A DNA stretch of 64,000 bases from a virus: positions 62,001-126,000 of IMG/VR virus record IMGVR_UViG_3300025770_000004; one strand, written 5' to 3'. Below are positions 25,782-34,035 of this stretch, piece after piece (positions within the stretch are counted from its first letter, which is position 1; each line of letters opens with the position of its first letter). The position numbers were made by a program, and so were the translations under genes. The notes under the pieces were generated by a model. That model ran no database searches. It was not told where the DNA came from and was given only the letters and a program-made list of their open reading frames with translations.

Positions 25782-26399
25782 TTATCCTTTAATTACTTCT
25801 ACGTTTTTCAAAGCGATTACTGGTCTAACTGACTCCATTACTTCACCAATTTCTCCGTAAGTTTTGAAGTTATCGATGGTTCCCTTAGCCACAGAGAATT
25901 TAGTAGTTGCTTTGATGATTTTTTCTTTGTCTTTATCTGCAATTTCCACAGAATCCATAATCAACTGAGAAAGAACTTCTCCATACTTCTCAATCATTTT
26001 TGAATCGAAAGAGAAAGTAGTATCTTCGTTAACAATTTCTTCTCCGTAAGTCTCACGTAACTCTTCAGATCTTTCCTCATTGATAGTGATATACTTATCA
26101 GTAGGAAGGAACATTACTTGTGCAACATCGTCAGAATCATTAATTTGTTCTAACATCACAGATCCTGGGTTTTTACCCGTTTCGGTGTAAAGTTCAGCCC
26201 ATTTTTCTTTTCCAAGGTCTTTTAGTTCATCAGAAATCATATCTGCTTTCGCCTTAGATGATTTCATAGTTGATTGAAGTGCCTCTAGTTTTGTAACTTT
26301 ATCGAAGAATGTTGTATCCTCGATAGTAATTCTTACTTTTTCAGCTTTTGCTTTAGTAGTTTTAGCTGGTGATTTCTTTGCTTTTGTAAATAATGACAT
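25782..26399 (-). CDS. Unknown highly charged 205-aa protein
   Basis: The N terminus is a basic tail (KAKKSPAKTTKAKAEKVR) like those of DNA-associated proteins. Residues 30-70 are helical, and the rest is acidic and alpha/beta (FSFDSKMIEKYGEVLSQLI). It has its own promoter and terminator, so it is a single-gene unit and may be well expressed. No family recognised. Confidence 0.65.
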   Translation of the reverse strand: MSLFTKAKKSPAKTTKAKAEKVRITIEDTTFFDKVTKLEALQSTMKSSKAKADMISDELKDLGKEKWAELYTETGKNPGSVMLEQINDSDDVAQVMFLPTDKYITINEERSEELRETYGEEIVNEDTTFSFDSKMIEKYGEVLSQLIMDSVEIADKDKEKIIKATTKFSVAKGTIDNFKTYGEIGEVMESVRPVIALKNVEVIKG

Positions 26400-26449
26400 A
26401 GTTTTTGTTTTTTTTTATGTAGTGATTAATAATATTGTTTCTTGTCTTA

Positions 26450-26481
26450 CAAATATACGGAACTTTATCTCTTCTACCAAA
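26450..26481 (-). promoter_or_regulatory. Host-type promoter TTTG-N20-TATATTTG
   Basis: Minus strand: TTTG (26481-26478), 20-nt spacer, TATATTTG (26457-26450), 51 bp before the start at 26399. A second TATATTTG without a -33 box lies at 26558-26551. Confidence 0.65.
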
Positions 26482-26590
26482 CCTTTTTTAAGTTATTTTA
26501 ACTTTTTTATTCTGATTTTGACAAATGATATATCCCTCATATTGTTATTACAAATATAATCATAATATTATAACACACCTAATTAAATGG

Positions 26591-26881
26591 TTATATTTTT
26601 CTAATTAAATTCCCGTATTCATCACGTTGCTCATTTCCATTTCTAGTACGAACAATGATATCTTTATCAACAAATCTAGCCTCAATAGCATTTTCGCAGA
26701 TTTTTCGAATAGGATTTCCATATCCATCTCTTGTTTGTACGATACCATCTAAATCAGTAACAATAAATATATTTCTAGACTCATCAAATGATGCAAATGA
26801 TGTATTATCAGCAATCTTTCTTCCTTTATTACCATACTTATCACAAGTATAGAGTGTTATTCCGTCAATTTTAAATTCCAT
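26591..26881 (-). CDS. Unknown 96-aa protein with YGN repeats
   Basis: I start at ATG 26881 (MEFKIDGITLY); the upstream in-frame ATG adds only a hydrophobic stretch that looks untranslated. Three copies of a short repeat are visible: DKYGNKGRKI, RDGYGNPIRKI and RDEYGNLIRKI, each ending a beta-hairpin-like unit of about 30 residues. It looks like a small repeated beta protein. Function unknown. Confidence 0.6.
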   Translation of the reverse strand: MEFKIDGITLYTCDKYGNKGRKIADNTSFASFDESRNIFIVTDLDGIVQTRDGYGNPIRKICENAIEARFVDKDIIVRTRNGNEQRDEYGNLIRKI

Positions 26882-27013
26882 AGTTATTTCTTTTATAGTG
26901 ATTAATAATACAATATACACATTATTTATTAAACTACCAAATTAATATATAGATATGTATGAGACTCATATAATAGAGGGTGATATGAAGAGGAAGAAAA
27001 GAAAGATGTAACT

Positions 27014-27388
27014 ATGGATCACATACTAATTGTTGAAGATGATATAAACATCCGAGAAACATTACAAGAAATATTTGAATTATCAGGATACAAAGTTTCA
27101 ACTGCTACTAATGGTAGATTAGGTTATGATGCAATTATGAAAGATTGTCCAGACTTGGTTATTTGTGACGTTGCTATGCCTGAATTAGACGGGTTTGAAT
27201 TACTCTGGGAGTTACAATTGATTTGGACAACGGAAGTAATTCCTCCTTTCCTATTTGTAACAGCAAAAGTAGATACTTTGGACCTTCAAAAAGGAATGAA
27301 TTTAGGAGCCGCTGATTACATATTTAAACCATTTGATCACACAGATATTCTTCGATCTGTTCGACTTCTGTTAGACAAGAAGAGATAA
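27014..27388 (+). CDS. Orphan response regulator (receiver only)
   Basis: 124 residues, a near-canonical CheY-like receiver: acidic pocket Glu8/Asp9/Asp10 (LIVEDD), phospho-acceptor Asp52 (VICDVAMPELDGFELL), Thr83 (LFVTAK) and Lys105 (YIFKPF). It is more host-like than the receiver at 3427 and unlikely to be a recent duplicate of it. No kinase is adjacent; the neighbouring convergent genes encode a SiaC-like regulator and a T9SS protein. A micro-ORF (26955-27011, 18 residues, basic end) precedes it by 2 bp. Confidence 0.94.
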   Translation: MDHILIVEDDINIRETLQEIFELSGYKVSTATNGRLGYDAIMKDCPDLVICDVAMPELDGFELLWELQLIWTTEVIPPFLFVTAKVDTLDLQKGMNLGAADYIFKPFDHTDILRSVRLLLDKKR

Positions 27389-27470
27389 AAATGATTAAAA
27401 ATACCAACTTGTTTAACACCGGAGTTCATTTCTGGTCAAAGTGAAGAATGGTTAGAATATTACAAGACTA

Positions 27471-27851
27471 TTAGATTGATCTAAGATCCAACACACCTAT
27501 TAAATTAAAATTTGATTTAGGGAGGGATGATTTTAAATAATTACCTTCTTCTAACATACTTTCATCATCTTCTTCATAATACCAATTAACCTCCGTCTCC
27601 ATAGCTGATTCATATAACTCTTTTACCAAATGGAAAAGGTATTTAGTTGAAACTGAATTTAATATTTCTAATGCTATTCTGATTGTGATTTTAGATTTTC
27701 CCAAATCACTTTTACATTTATCAATCTCTTCCACTATCGGATCATAAAATAATGATGGGTGTTCTGGGTAAGATTTACCTATAATAGTAAGTGTACAGTT
27801 TTCTTTATCTAACTTTACGTATGGAGTACTTTGATCGCCCTTGATTATCAT
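27471..27851 (-). CDS. SiaC-family (DUF1987) regulatory phosphoprotein
   Basis: 126 residues covering the whole family: STPYVKLDKENCTLTI, GKSYPEHPSLFYDP (26-39), ILNSVSTKYLFHL (63-75) and VNWYYEEDDESMLEEG (88-103). In Pseudomonas, SiaC is phosphorylated by SiaB, dephosphorylated by SiaA and binds the diguanylate cyclase SiaD; the phospho-site region corresponds to Ser68/Thr69 here. The gene shares one base with the T9SS protein gene, so they are co-transcribed. A phage copy could titrate or rewire the host partner switch. The family call is firm; the role is inferred. Confidence 0.87.
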   Translation of the reverse strand: MIIKGDQSTPYVKLDKENCTLTIIGKSYPEHPSLFYDPIVEEIDKCKSDLGKSKITIRIALEILNSVSTKYLFHLVKELYESAMETEVNWYYEEDDESMLEEGNYLKSSLPKSNFNLIGVLDLRSI

Positions 27852-28822
27852 TATTTTATGATTATTTTTTTACTGTATAATAAATTTTCAGAAGTAGCAA
27901 CTACTAAATATGTGCCTGATGTAAGGTGATGAGGAATATCAATAACAACCAACCCATCTTTACAATCAACAAATTTTATTATAGAATATGCTTCATTACC
28001 TCTTATGTCTCTAAGAACAACTAGAATTCCCTGCTTATCTCGATGTAAACTTTCAAATGAAAGACTAATACATTCTCCTTTATTTACTGGGTTGGGGTAG
28101 ATGTTCATAATACCCTCACCTTTTATAGCGTTTTCAACAGGAATAATATTAAATGTCTCTTGCTTACCATCAAAATCGACTTGAGTGAGGCGATAGTAAA
28201 ATAGCCCCATTAGTGGGTTGTTATCAATTTCAAAATAATTGATTATGATATTACTATTACCTGCTCCCTTGGCTTCAATTACCTTACTCCATATAAATGT
28301 ATCTTTACTTTTCTCAACAATAAAATAGTCATTGTTTATTTCGGATGCAGTTGTCCATGATATTTCTACTCTATCTTCATTTACAATAGCATTAAATTCT
28401 ACTAATTCAATTGGTAAAAACCCGCTATTACTAACAATGGTTGGGCCTATTAAGGGAGGATCTGTTCCACTCCACCAAGTAGTTCCACCTATCGTTAATC
28501 TAGAACCAGAATTACCACCGGTTAATGTTCCTCCAGTATAAATTTCAACAATACCATCACTATCCATGTTGATTTTCTTTCCATTACTGAACTGCATTGT
28601 TCCATAAACTTCAATCCTCATATCAACATAGGTAGGGCTGTTTAAATCAACTACAACAGTCATAGAAGAAGGGATAACCATAGTATCCCCATCCGATGCA
28701 GGTATATACCCACAATCCCAAGATGAAGCACTACTCCAATTACCATTATCTACAACCAGTGTGCACATAGCTGGTATAGTATTTGTTATTGATAGTAATA
28801 TGGTTATTAATAGATTTTTCAT
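27851..28822 (-). CDS. Secreted protein with type IX secretion C-terminal signal
   Basis: 323 residues. An N-terminal signal peptide (MKNLLITILLSITNTIPAMC) is followed by a beta-helix-like stretch (about 20-130, NGNWSSASSWDCGYIP, then Gly/Thr repeats). Next come a Bacteroidota linker domain (LPIELVEFNA to VDFDGKQETF) and the T9SS sorting domain: IYPNPV at about 240 and the closing GTYLVVATSENLLYSKK. The T9SS is exclusive to Bacteroidota and exports such proteins to the surface. A phage gene of this type implies host-surface modification or a captured host gene. Confidence 0.9.
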   Translation of the reverse strand: MKNLLITILLSITNTIPAMCTLVVDNGNWSSASSWDCGYIPASDGDTMVIPSSMTVVVDLNSPTYVDMRIEVYGTMQFSNGKKINMDSDGIVEIYTGGTLTGGNSGSRLTIGGTTWWSGTDPPLIGPTIVSNSGFLPIELVEFNAIVNEDRVEISWTTASEINNDYFIVEKSKDTFIWSKVIEAKGAGNSNIIINYFEIDNNPLMGLFYYRLTQVDFDGKQETFNIIPVENAIKGEGIMNIYPNPVNKGECISLSFESLHRDKQGILVVLRDIRGNEAYSIIKFVDCKDGLVVIDIPHHLTSGTYLVVATSENLLYSKKIIIK

Positions 28823-28893
28823 GTGATGTGGTGTTTAGATATAAATATTGATTTAGTTGTTAATATTTTATGTGTATTTTAACACATTTCATG

Positions 28894-29262
28894 TTATCTT
28901 AATGAATTTAGGACTAATAGTGTGTTATATATCTCCACTACTCTAACCTTTAAAACACCCATTTGACTCTGGTGATATGGTCGACCTTTTTTATTTATAA
29001 GTGCTGTTACATAAAGAAACTCTCCTCTTTTAACTTGTTTATCACCCAACTCAGCATTGATTATAATAGCTTCGTTTGTTGGTTTGTTAGCTGATACATC
29101 AATCACATTACAAATCTCCCACTCACCATCAAGAATAGTATTCTTAACTTCATCCGATACTTGGTCATTCAATTCTGTTATATCATTTGATAAATCTGAC
29201 TCCTTATCTTTATTGAATTCCATTGAAGAATCTTTATCTGTTATGTCGGTGAACTTTTTCAT
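28894..29262 (-). CDS. Unknown 122-aa protein
   Basis: The first 45 residues are acidic and disordered (DITDKDSSMEFNKDKESDL). The rest is a beta-rich domain (EAIIINAELGDKQVKRGEFL, VLKVRVVEIYNTLLVL). The minus strand carries CTAATATATA 4 nt before its ATG, a late-type context. No family recognised. Confidence 0.6.
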   Translation of the reverse strand: MKKFTDITDKDSSMEFNKDKESDLSNDITELNDQVSDEVKNTILDGEWEICNVIDVSANKPTNEAIIINAELGDKQVKRGEFLYVTALINKKGRPYHQSQMGVLKVRVVEIYNTLLVLNSLR

Positions 29263-29322
29263 ATACTATATATTAGTTTATTCAACTCGATATTTGATCA
29301 CCAATATCAGACTTGTTGATGT

Positions 29323-29571
29323 TTAATAATCTTCATTAAGAAAATCATCTTTATCAATATCATTCTCTCTTTCAGTGTATTCAATAACATCGTTTTTATC
29401 TAGAAGCTTTAATAACTTATCTAACTCATCATCAGATAAATCTAAATCTTCTATTTCTAGTATATCATATTCTATATCATAATATAATTTTCCTGCTAAT
29501 TTAAGTAGTTCTAACCTACCTACTACTCTTTCTCTATCTATGCACTCATCTAAGCTGTAAAGTAACTCCAT
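29323..29571 (-). CDS. Unknown acidic 82-aa protein
   Basis: Very acidic and Leu-rich (IEDLDLSDDELDKLLKLLD), helical, ending DKDDFLNEDY. It lies one base after the 2H phosphoesterase gene, in the same direction. Such small acidic proteins in phages often bind host enzymes or mimic DNA, but nothing here shows that. Confidence 0.6.
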   Translation of the reverse strand: MELLYSLDECIDRERVVGRLELLKLAGKLYYDIEYDILEIEDLDLSDDELDKLLKLLDKNDVIEYTERENDIDKDDFLNEDY

Positions 29572-29572
29572 A

Positions 29573-30310
29573 TTATTTATTCAATTTTTTAGCAATTTCT
29601 GTCTCTGACATACGAGGTAATTCCTCTTCGATTGGATATTTTGTAACTATCCAAAATTTCTCACCATCATCCATATAAGTTATATCTATATAATACCCAG
29701 AACATTTTACTTTCAAGTGTGAATCACTTATAGACACAGGAATAATCTCTGATTTTGGGTCGAGTTGGTAGTTTTCAATCTTTCTTATAAAATTCCAATT
29801 ATCACTCTTATAAAATTCCTGCTTCAAAAGTTTCAGAAACTTACCCTCTTTTTTTACTATCTCATTTTTTCTAACACCAAAAACATCTTTGTGTTTAAAT
29901 CCTAAAGTTATATGAAAGTCGTGATCTTTTAACCCATATCTAGTTCTAATAGCATCTAATTTATCACTTTTACAAACAATAAAATAAGCTCTGTTTGTAT
30001 TTCGTTCAGCGGTACCAATACCCATGAATTTCAAATCATCTATCTCATAGTTGAAAACTGAGTCAAGTGATGATACAAACTTATCCATACCAACTTCTTT
30101 AGAAAGTTTATTATAATCCATTACGTTAATAACGGTCATGTGATGTGATCCACCATCTCTTTTTTGTTGGTTCTCTGTAAAGTTTTCGAAATCAGAACCA
30201 ATAATTTCTTTTAATTGGTTTAAGTATGTTTCTATTGTTCCTTTATCGAATTTGATAGCCAGGTAGTTATTACCAACGACATCTTTTACATATGTAACGA
30301 AGTTTATCAT
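29573..30310 (-). CDS. 2H phosphoesterase-like protein
   Basis: 245 residues. Two H-x-T motifs at a 2H-like distance, HHMTVI (His57, Thr59) and DFHITLGF (His133, Thr135), with matching strands around them, define the 2H superfamily. Members open 2',3'-cyclic phosphates in RNA repair; the phage anti-CBASS protein Acb1 is also a 2H enzyme that cuts cyclic oligonucleotides. The C-terminal 90 residues are an extra alpha/beta module. The gene lies just downstream of the CCA-adding enzyme, which favours RNA metabolism, but an anti-signalling role is possible. Confidence 0.72.
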   Translation of the reverse strand: MINFVTYVKDVVGNNYLAIKFDKGTIETYLNQLKEIIGSDFENFTENQQKRDGGSHHMTVINVMDYNKLSKEVGMDKFVSSLDSVFNYEIDDLKFMGIGTAERNTNRAYFIVCKSDKLDAIRTRYGLKDHDFHITLGFKHKDVFGVRKNEIVKKEGKFLKLLKQEFYKSDNWNFIRKIENYQLDPKSEIIPVSISDSHLKVKCSGYYIDITYMDDGEKFWIVTKYPIEEELPRMSETEIAKKLNK

Positions 30311-30356
30311 ATGAGTATATATTGTAAAAAATTATTAAAAAAATATTAATTTGAAA

Positions 30357-31559
30357 TTATAGAATATTCTTGAATTTTTCAATCTCCAATCTCTTGATTT
30401 CCTTACCCAAGTTAGATCCCTTGAACCCTTGTAACATCAAATCTTTTGCAGAGACAGATGGTTTGTATTCAACAAACTTGATAAAATAATCATCTGTTAT
30501 GTTATTAACATCTAACCACTCTAAAATGGTTGTATCATCAATAGCGCATTGTTGTTTCTTTTTGAAAGTTTCAAATACCTTATCAGTATCGAATTTTAAG
30601 AAGTCAATTAAGAATATTATCTTAGATACTAAGTTATCTACACCAGTAACATCTGAACAAGAATCCATTTTATACTCTTGTATCAATTTAGTAGCCAAAC
30701 CACTAGTAGATTCGTTCTTAAATAGGTTAGATATAACAACAGCAAAGTTTTTACTATCAACCAACTCTGTGTTGATGTTAGCTCCAGGAAATACTTGATC
30801 CCACATATCAAACTTAGTAAAGAAGTTTAAGTAGTATCTGTAATCTTTAGCTTGCTTCCAAGCTTTAGTCATTTCTTCCCAAACTCTTTCTTGTGATATT
30901 CTTTTCATGTCTCCTGTCTCAGGATCGATGTTCTCAAGTTGTTTTCTCTTCTCTATTGCACGTTCTGTATCTTTGTGTAATGGATGTTCATATCTAGATG
31001 CAAATCTAAATGCTCGAAGAATACGAAGCGAATCTTCATCAAACCTCTCTATTGGCTCACCAACCATTCTAGTGATACCAGATTCTAAATCTGCCTTACC
31101 GCCAGTTAAATCTATAATTTCTTTCTTATCTAAGTCATAGAAAAGAGCGTTGTAAGTTATATCTCTACGCTTAACATCATCTTCAATAGTAACACCAAGT
31201 TTAACCTCAGGATTTCTACCTTTACTTATATCTTCTCTGAATGTAGCCACTTCCATTCCTTCTGGAATTTCATCTGTATAAACAACTACAACACCAAATG
31301 CCTTACCTTGTAAGTTAGTTCTGTATTTACCTTTAACAATCTCTAACACTTCATCCGGAAGTGCATCAGTTGCTAAATCAAAATCTTTTGGGGTGTCATT
31401 TGTTAAAAAATCACGAACTGATCCTCCAACAAGGTATAATTTCTTACCACTTGATTGGAAAAGTTTATGCAAATCTTTAACTGAATCTGGAATTATGTTC
31501 CACATATCTTGTTCTGTTTTAGTTGATTCTAAAAATTTTTTGTATTTTTTGATTATCAT
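30357..31559 (-). CDS. CCA-adding/poly(A) polymerase-type tRNA nucleotidyltransferase with targeting-like N terminus
   Basis: 400 residues. The N terminus MIIKKYKKFLESTKTE fits the targeting-like signal. Class II nucleotidyltransferase motifs follow: LYLVGGSVRDFL (41-52), DFDLAT (59-64, catalytic Asp59/Asp61), VKRRDITYNAL, GEPIERFDEDSLRILRAFRF and the helical neck and body. It would add or repair tRNA 3' CCA ends, or tail RNA. It closes the operon of four tandem signal-bearing paralogues (16 bp after the last). A tRNA end-repair enzyme with a packaging signal would act from the first minute of infection, for instance against host tRNA-cutting defences; that is inference. Confidence 0.88.
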   Translation of the reverse strand: MIIKKYKKFLESTKTEQDMWNIIPDSVKDLHKLFQSSGKKLYLVGGSVRDFLTNDTPKDFDLATDALPDEVLEIVKGKYRTNLQGKAFGVVVVYTDEIPEGMEVATFREDISKGRNPEVKLGVTIEDDVKRRDITYNALFYDLDKKEIIDLTGGKADLESGITRMVGEPIERFDEDSLRILRAFRFASRYEHPLHKDTERAIEKRKQLENIDPETGDMKRISQERVWEEMTKAWKQAKDYRYYLNFFTKFDMWDQVFPGANINTELVDSKNFAVVISNLFKNESTSGLATKLIQEYKMDSCSDVTGVDNLVSKIIFLIDFLKFDTDKVFETFKKKQQCAIDDTTILEWLDVNNITDDYFIKFVEYKPSVSAKDLMLQGFKGSNLGKEIKRLEIEKFKNIL

Positions 31560-31574
31560 TTGTAAATATAAGTT

Positions 31575-32363
31575 TTAATCTTTATATAATCTATTAATAT
31601 TTATTCTTCCTAACCTTTCTAGCCAAATTTGGAATTCATCAAAATCAAGATAGTTATTATCTGATATTAGAAAGTCAATAATTTCTTCCTTTAATCCGCC
31701 AGGTTGTTTACTAGTTTCTTTATAAACGATATTACCCTTAAATATATCTATTAAACCCTTTCTAAACCTAGATGCTGATTTTCTATCAGTAAAGTAGAAA
31801 GGAACATCAAAATAATCCATAGAAACCTTACCTAAGGGGTTAACCACATGTGGTATTTTAGATGAGTACTTATCCTTTTGGTATATTTGATAAACTTTTT
31901 CCATATCATGCACATCCAAATCCTCAGGAATATTACCCAAATGTATTGATATCTCACCTATTCCATAGGATCCATTAAGTTTTTCATTAATCTCTCCAGA
32001 ACTAGCAGAATCATGTTTTTTGAAAGAATCATCTACTGGTAAAATACTAATATTAAAATAAAGCCAAAGATCAATAACATCACCACAAATCCAGTTGTAA
32101 TATCTATCATTGAATTGATCCTCATCGAATTGTAAATCTATATAAAACTCACCAGTATATGTTGAGCCATAATTGCTATCAATAGTTAACTCAAAGGTTC
32201 CTAAACTTTCAATTCCTTTCCTAAGAGAATTGTATGCACTTTTTTTGGCCCAGTCTTTTAATTTAGATACTCTATTTTTATGACCTAGTTTACCTAGCTT
32301 ACGAGCGGCATCTAAGTAAGTCTTACCATCTAACTCTTCATTATATTTTCTTAAATATCTCAT
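31575..32363 (-). CDS. Tandem-paralogue protein 4 (targeting-like N terminus)
   Basis: 262 residues starting MRYLRKYNEELDGKTYLDAA, then LGKLGHKNRVSKLKDW. This head region is shared with the three upstream genes. The body keeps the family's GEFYIDLQFDED strand and the C-terminal DRKSASRFRKGLIDIF helix. It starts one base inside the upstream gene's stop. The last member of the array before the CCA enzyme. Confidence 0.75.
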   Translation of the reverse strand: MRYLRKYNEELDGKTYLDAARKLGKLGHKNRVSKLKDWAKKSAYNSLRKGIESLGTFELTIDSNYGSTYTGEFYIDLQFDEDQFNDRYYNWICGDVIDLWLYFNISILPVDDSFKKHDSASSGEINEKLNGSYGIGEISIHLGNIPEDLDVHDMEKVYQIYQKDKYSSKIPHVVNPLGKVSMDYFDVPFYFTDRKSASRFRKGLIDIFKGNIVYKETSKQPGGLKEEIIDFLISDNNYLDFDEFQIWLERLGRININRLYKD

Positions 32364-33265
32364 TAATCTCTATATAAATTATTTAGACCCATACGTTTAA
32401 TCGCTTTCTCAAAATAATTATAATCACTTTCCTTTAGATTACATTCTTTATCACCAAATGGCCAATAATATTCAAAATTACCTTTTTTTATTATTTCATA
32501 ATCATCTCTATCGAAAACAATACCGTTCCCAACAACGTTTTTTGGAACCCTAGTCAAGTAATAACCATCTTTATCATTATAACGTTTAATCATATCACTA
32601 ATTATTGATTTAACACCACTAAATGCTTTACTAAAATCATTATCAACACCACTCAATGAGTATATTAAGTATCTTTTGAATTTCATAGCTTCAGACCTAC
32701 TTGAAAATAAAAAATTACCATCCTCTCTTTCTTCCCAAAAGAATGCTGATTTTTCTTGATCTAAAGTAGTTTTATCATTATTTAATCTAATTGTGAAAAT
32801 AACTGGCCAGATTTGATTATTCCATTCATTTTCCCATTCTTCTTTATCAAACTTTAATTGTGTTTCTTCATCAGCTGGAAAAAGTGATAAACCAAATGAA
32901 AATTGCATCGTTGATTTATTATCCTGTTCATATTCCATAAAATATTCACCATCATAAGCCCAGTCTTCTTCAAAATAAGCTCCTAAGTAAAAATTACCTT
33001 CAAGATAAGGACCTTGTGAGAAATCTCTACTTTTCGTGGCACTATTCCACTTATCTCTGAAAATTTTCATACTAAATGGTGGTGTCTTTTCAAGCTTAGC
33101 TCTTAATTCATTCGCAGCTTTTATTTTTTCTCTTTTCTTGGTTTCTTCTCCCCATTTTGTTAAAACACTAGATCTTCTATTATGACCCATTTTTTTAAGA
33201 GCATTCGCCGCTTTAGTATAAGTATAAGAGTTTAATTCTTCGTTAAATCGTTTTAAGTATTTCAT
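32363..33265 (-). CDS. Tandem-paralogue protein 3 (targeting-like N terminus)
   Basis: 300 residues starting MKYLKRFNEELNSYTYTKAA, then LKKMGHNRRSSVLTKW. The longest of the four. It shares EGNFYLGAYFEEDW and SRSEAMKFKRYLIYSL with its neighbours. It overlaps both neighbours by a base, so translation is coupled along the array. No enzyme motif recognised. Confidence 0.75.
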   Translation of the reverse strand: MKYLKRFNEELNSYTYTKAANALKKMGHNRRSSVLTKWGEETKKREKIKAANELRAKLEKTPPFSMKIFRDKWNSATKSRDFSQGPYLEGNFYLGAYFEEDWAYDGEYFMEYEQDNKSTMQFSFGLSLFPADEETQLKFDKEEWENEWNNQIWPVIFTIRLNNDKTTLDQEKSAFFWEEREDGNFLFSSRSEAMKFKRYLIYSLSGVDNDFSKAFSGVKSIISDMIKRYNDKDGYYLTRVPKNVVGNGIVFDRDDYEIIKKGNFEYYWPFGDKECNLKESDYNYFEKAIKRMGLNNLYRD

Positions 33266-34008
33266 TATTTATATAGTGTATTTATTGATATAGTATTTAT
33301 AAACTCAGCAACATCTTCTAATTTAAATCCATAATCTGATGAGAATCCAGCTTCGCTTAAAATAACTTGTTCAAATGCTTGATACACATATTCAACATCA
33401 TTTCTACCACTTGGATAATTGAATGATGGATCAGTAAACATCTTCTTTAAGATATTTCTAAATCTATTTGCGGTTCCTCTATCACCTAAAGAAATATCAC
33501 CTGATATGTGTTTGTCATAATTATGAATTTCAAATTTCTTGAAATTAACTTTATCATCTTCTATTTCATAATCTAAACCAACAGACAATCCCCAGAAAAA
33601 ACCATTACCCATATCATTATCCGGAAATTTATCTTTACATTCTTTTAAAAGTTCTTCTGTTGTTGGAATAATACCAACAAAGAACCATATACCACCAGAT
33701 TTATTAGAGGTTTCTTCATTGTCATATAATGAATCCACAAAACTATCACCATCAAAAATAATATCTAAGAAAAAATCACCACTTATGTCACCTTTCTCTG
33801 TTTTAATATTCAATTTATATGTTCCAAATTTACTATATTCTTCTAAGTTATTTTTCCATTTAGTGATATTGACATCATCTTCTATTTTATAAGACCAATC
33901 CTTTAATTCCTTAGCTCTACCAGTATGACCCATTTTATCAAGTTTATGAGCCGCTCTTCTATATGTTTGAGGTTTTAACTCTTCGTTAAATCGTTTTAAG
34001 TATTTCAT
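33265..34008 (-). CDS. Tandem-paralogue protein 2 (targeting-like N terminus)
   Basis: 247 residues starting MKYLKRFNEELKPQTYRRAA, then LDKMGHTGRAKELKDW. It has SGDFFLDIIFDGDSF and GDRGTANRFRNILKKMF in the family's conserved positions. Identity between array members is high in the first 45 residues and low elsewhere, suggesting selection on the head region for a common destination and divergence in the body. Confidence 0.75.
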   Translation of the reverse strand: MKYLKRFNEELKPQTYRRAAHKLDKMGHTGRAKELKDWSYKIEDDVNITKWKNNLEEYSKFGTYKLNIKTEKGDISGDFFLDIIFDGDSFVDSLYDNEETSNKSGGIWFFVGIIPTTEELLKECKDKFPDNDMGNGFFWGLSVGLDYEIEDDKVNFKKFEIHNYDKHISGDISLGDRGTANRFRNILKKMFTDPSFNYPSGRNDVEYVYQAFEQVILSEAGFSSDYGFKLEDVAEFINTISINTLYK

Positions 34009-34035
34009 ATCTTTATATCTTTATTTATTACCATA

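Noticed and set aside
27392-27480. Protein-like stretch LTPEFISGQSEEWLEYYKTI after the orphan receiver
   Set aside because: Open frame but no usable start codon; could be a remnant, not supportable as a gene.
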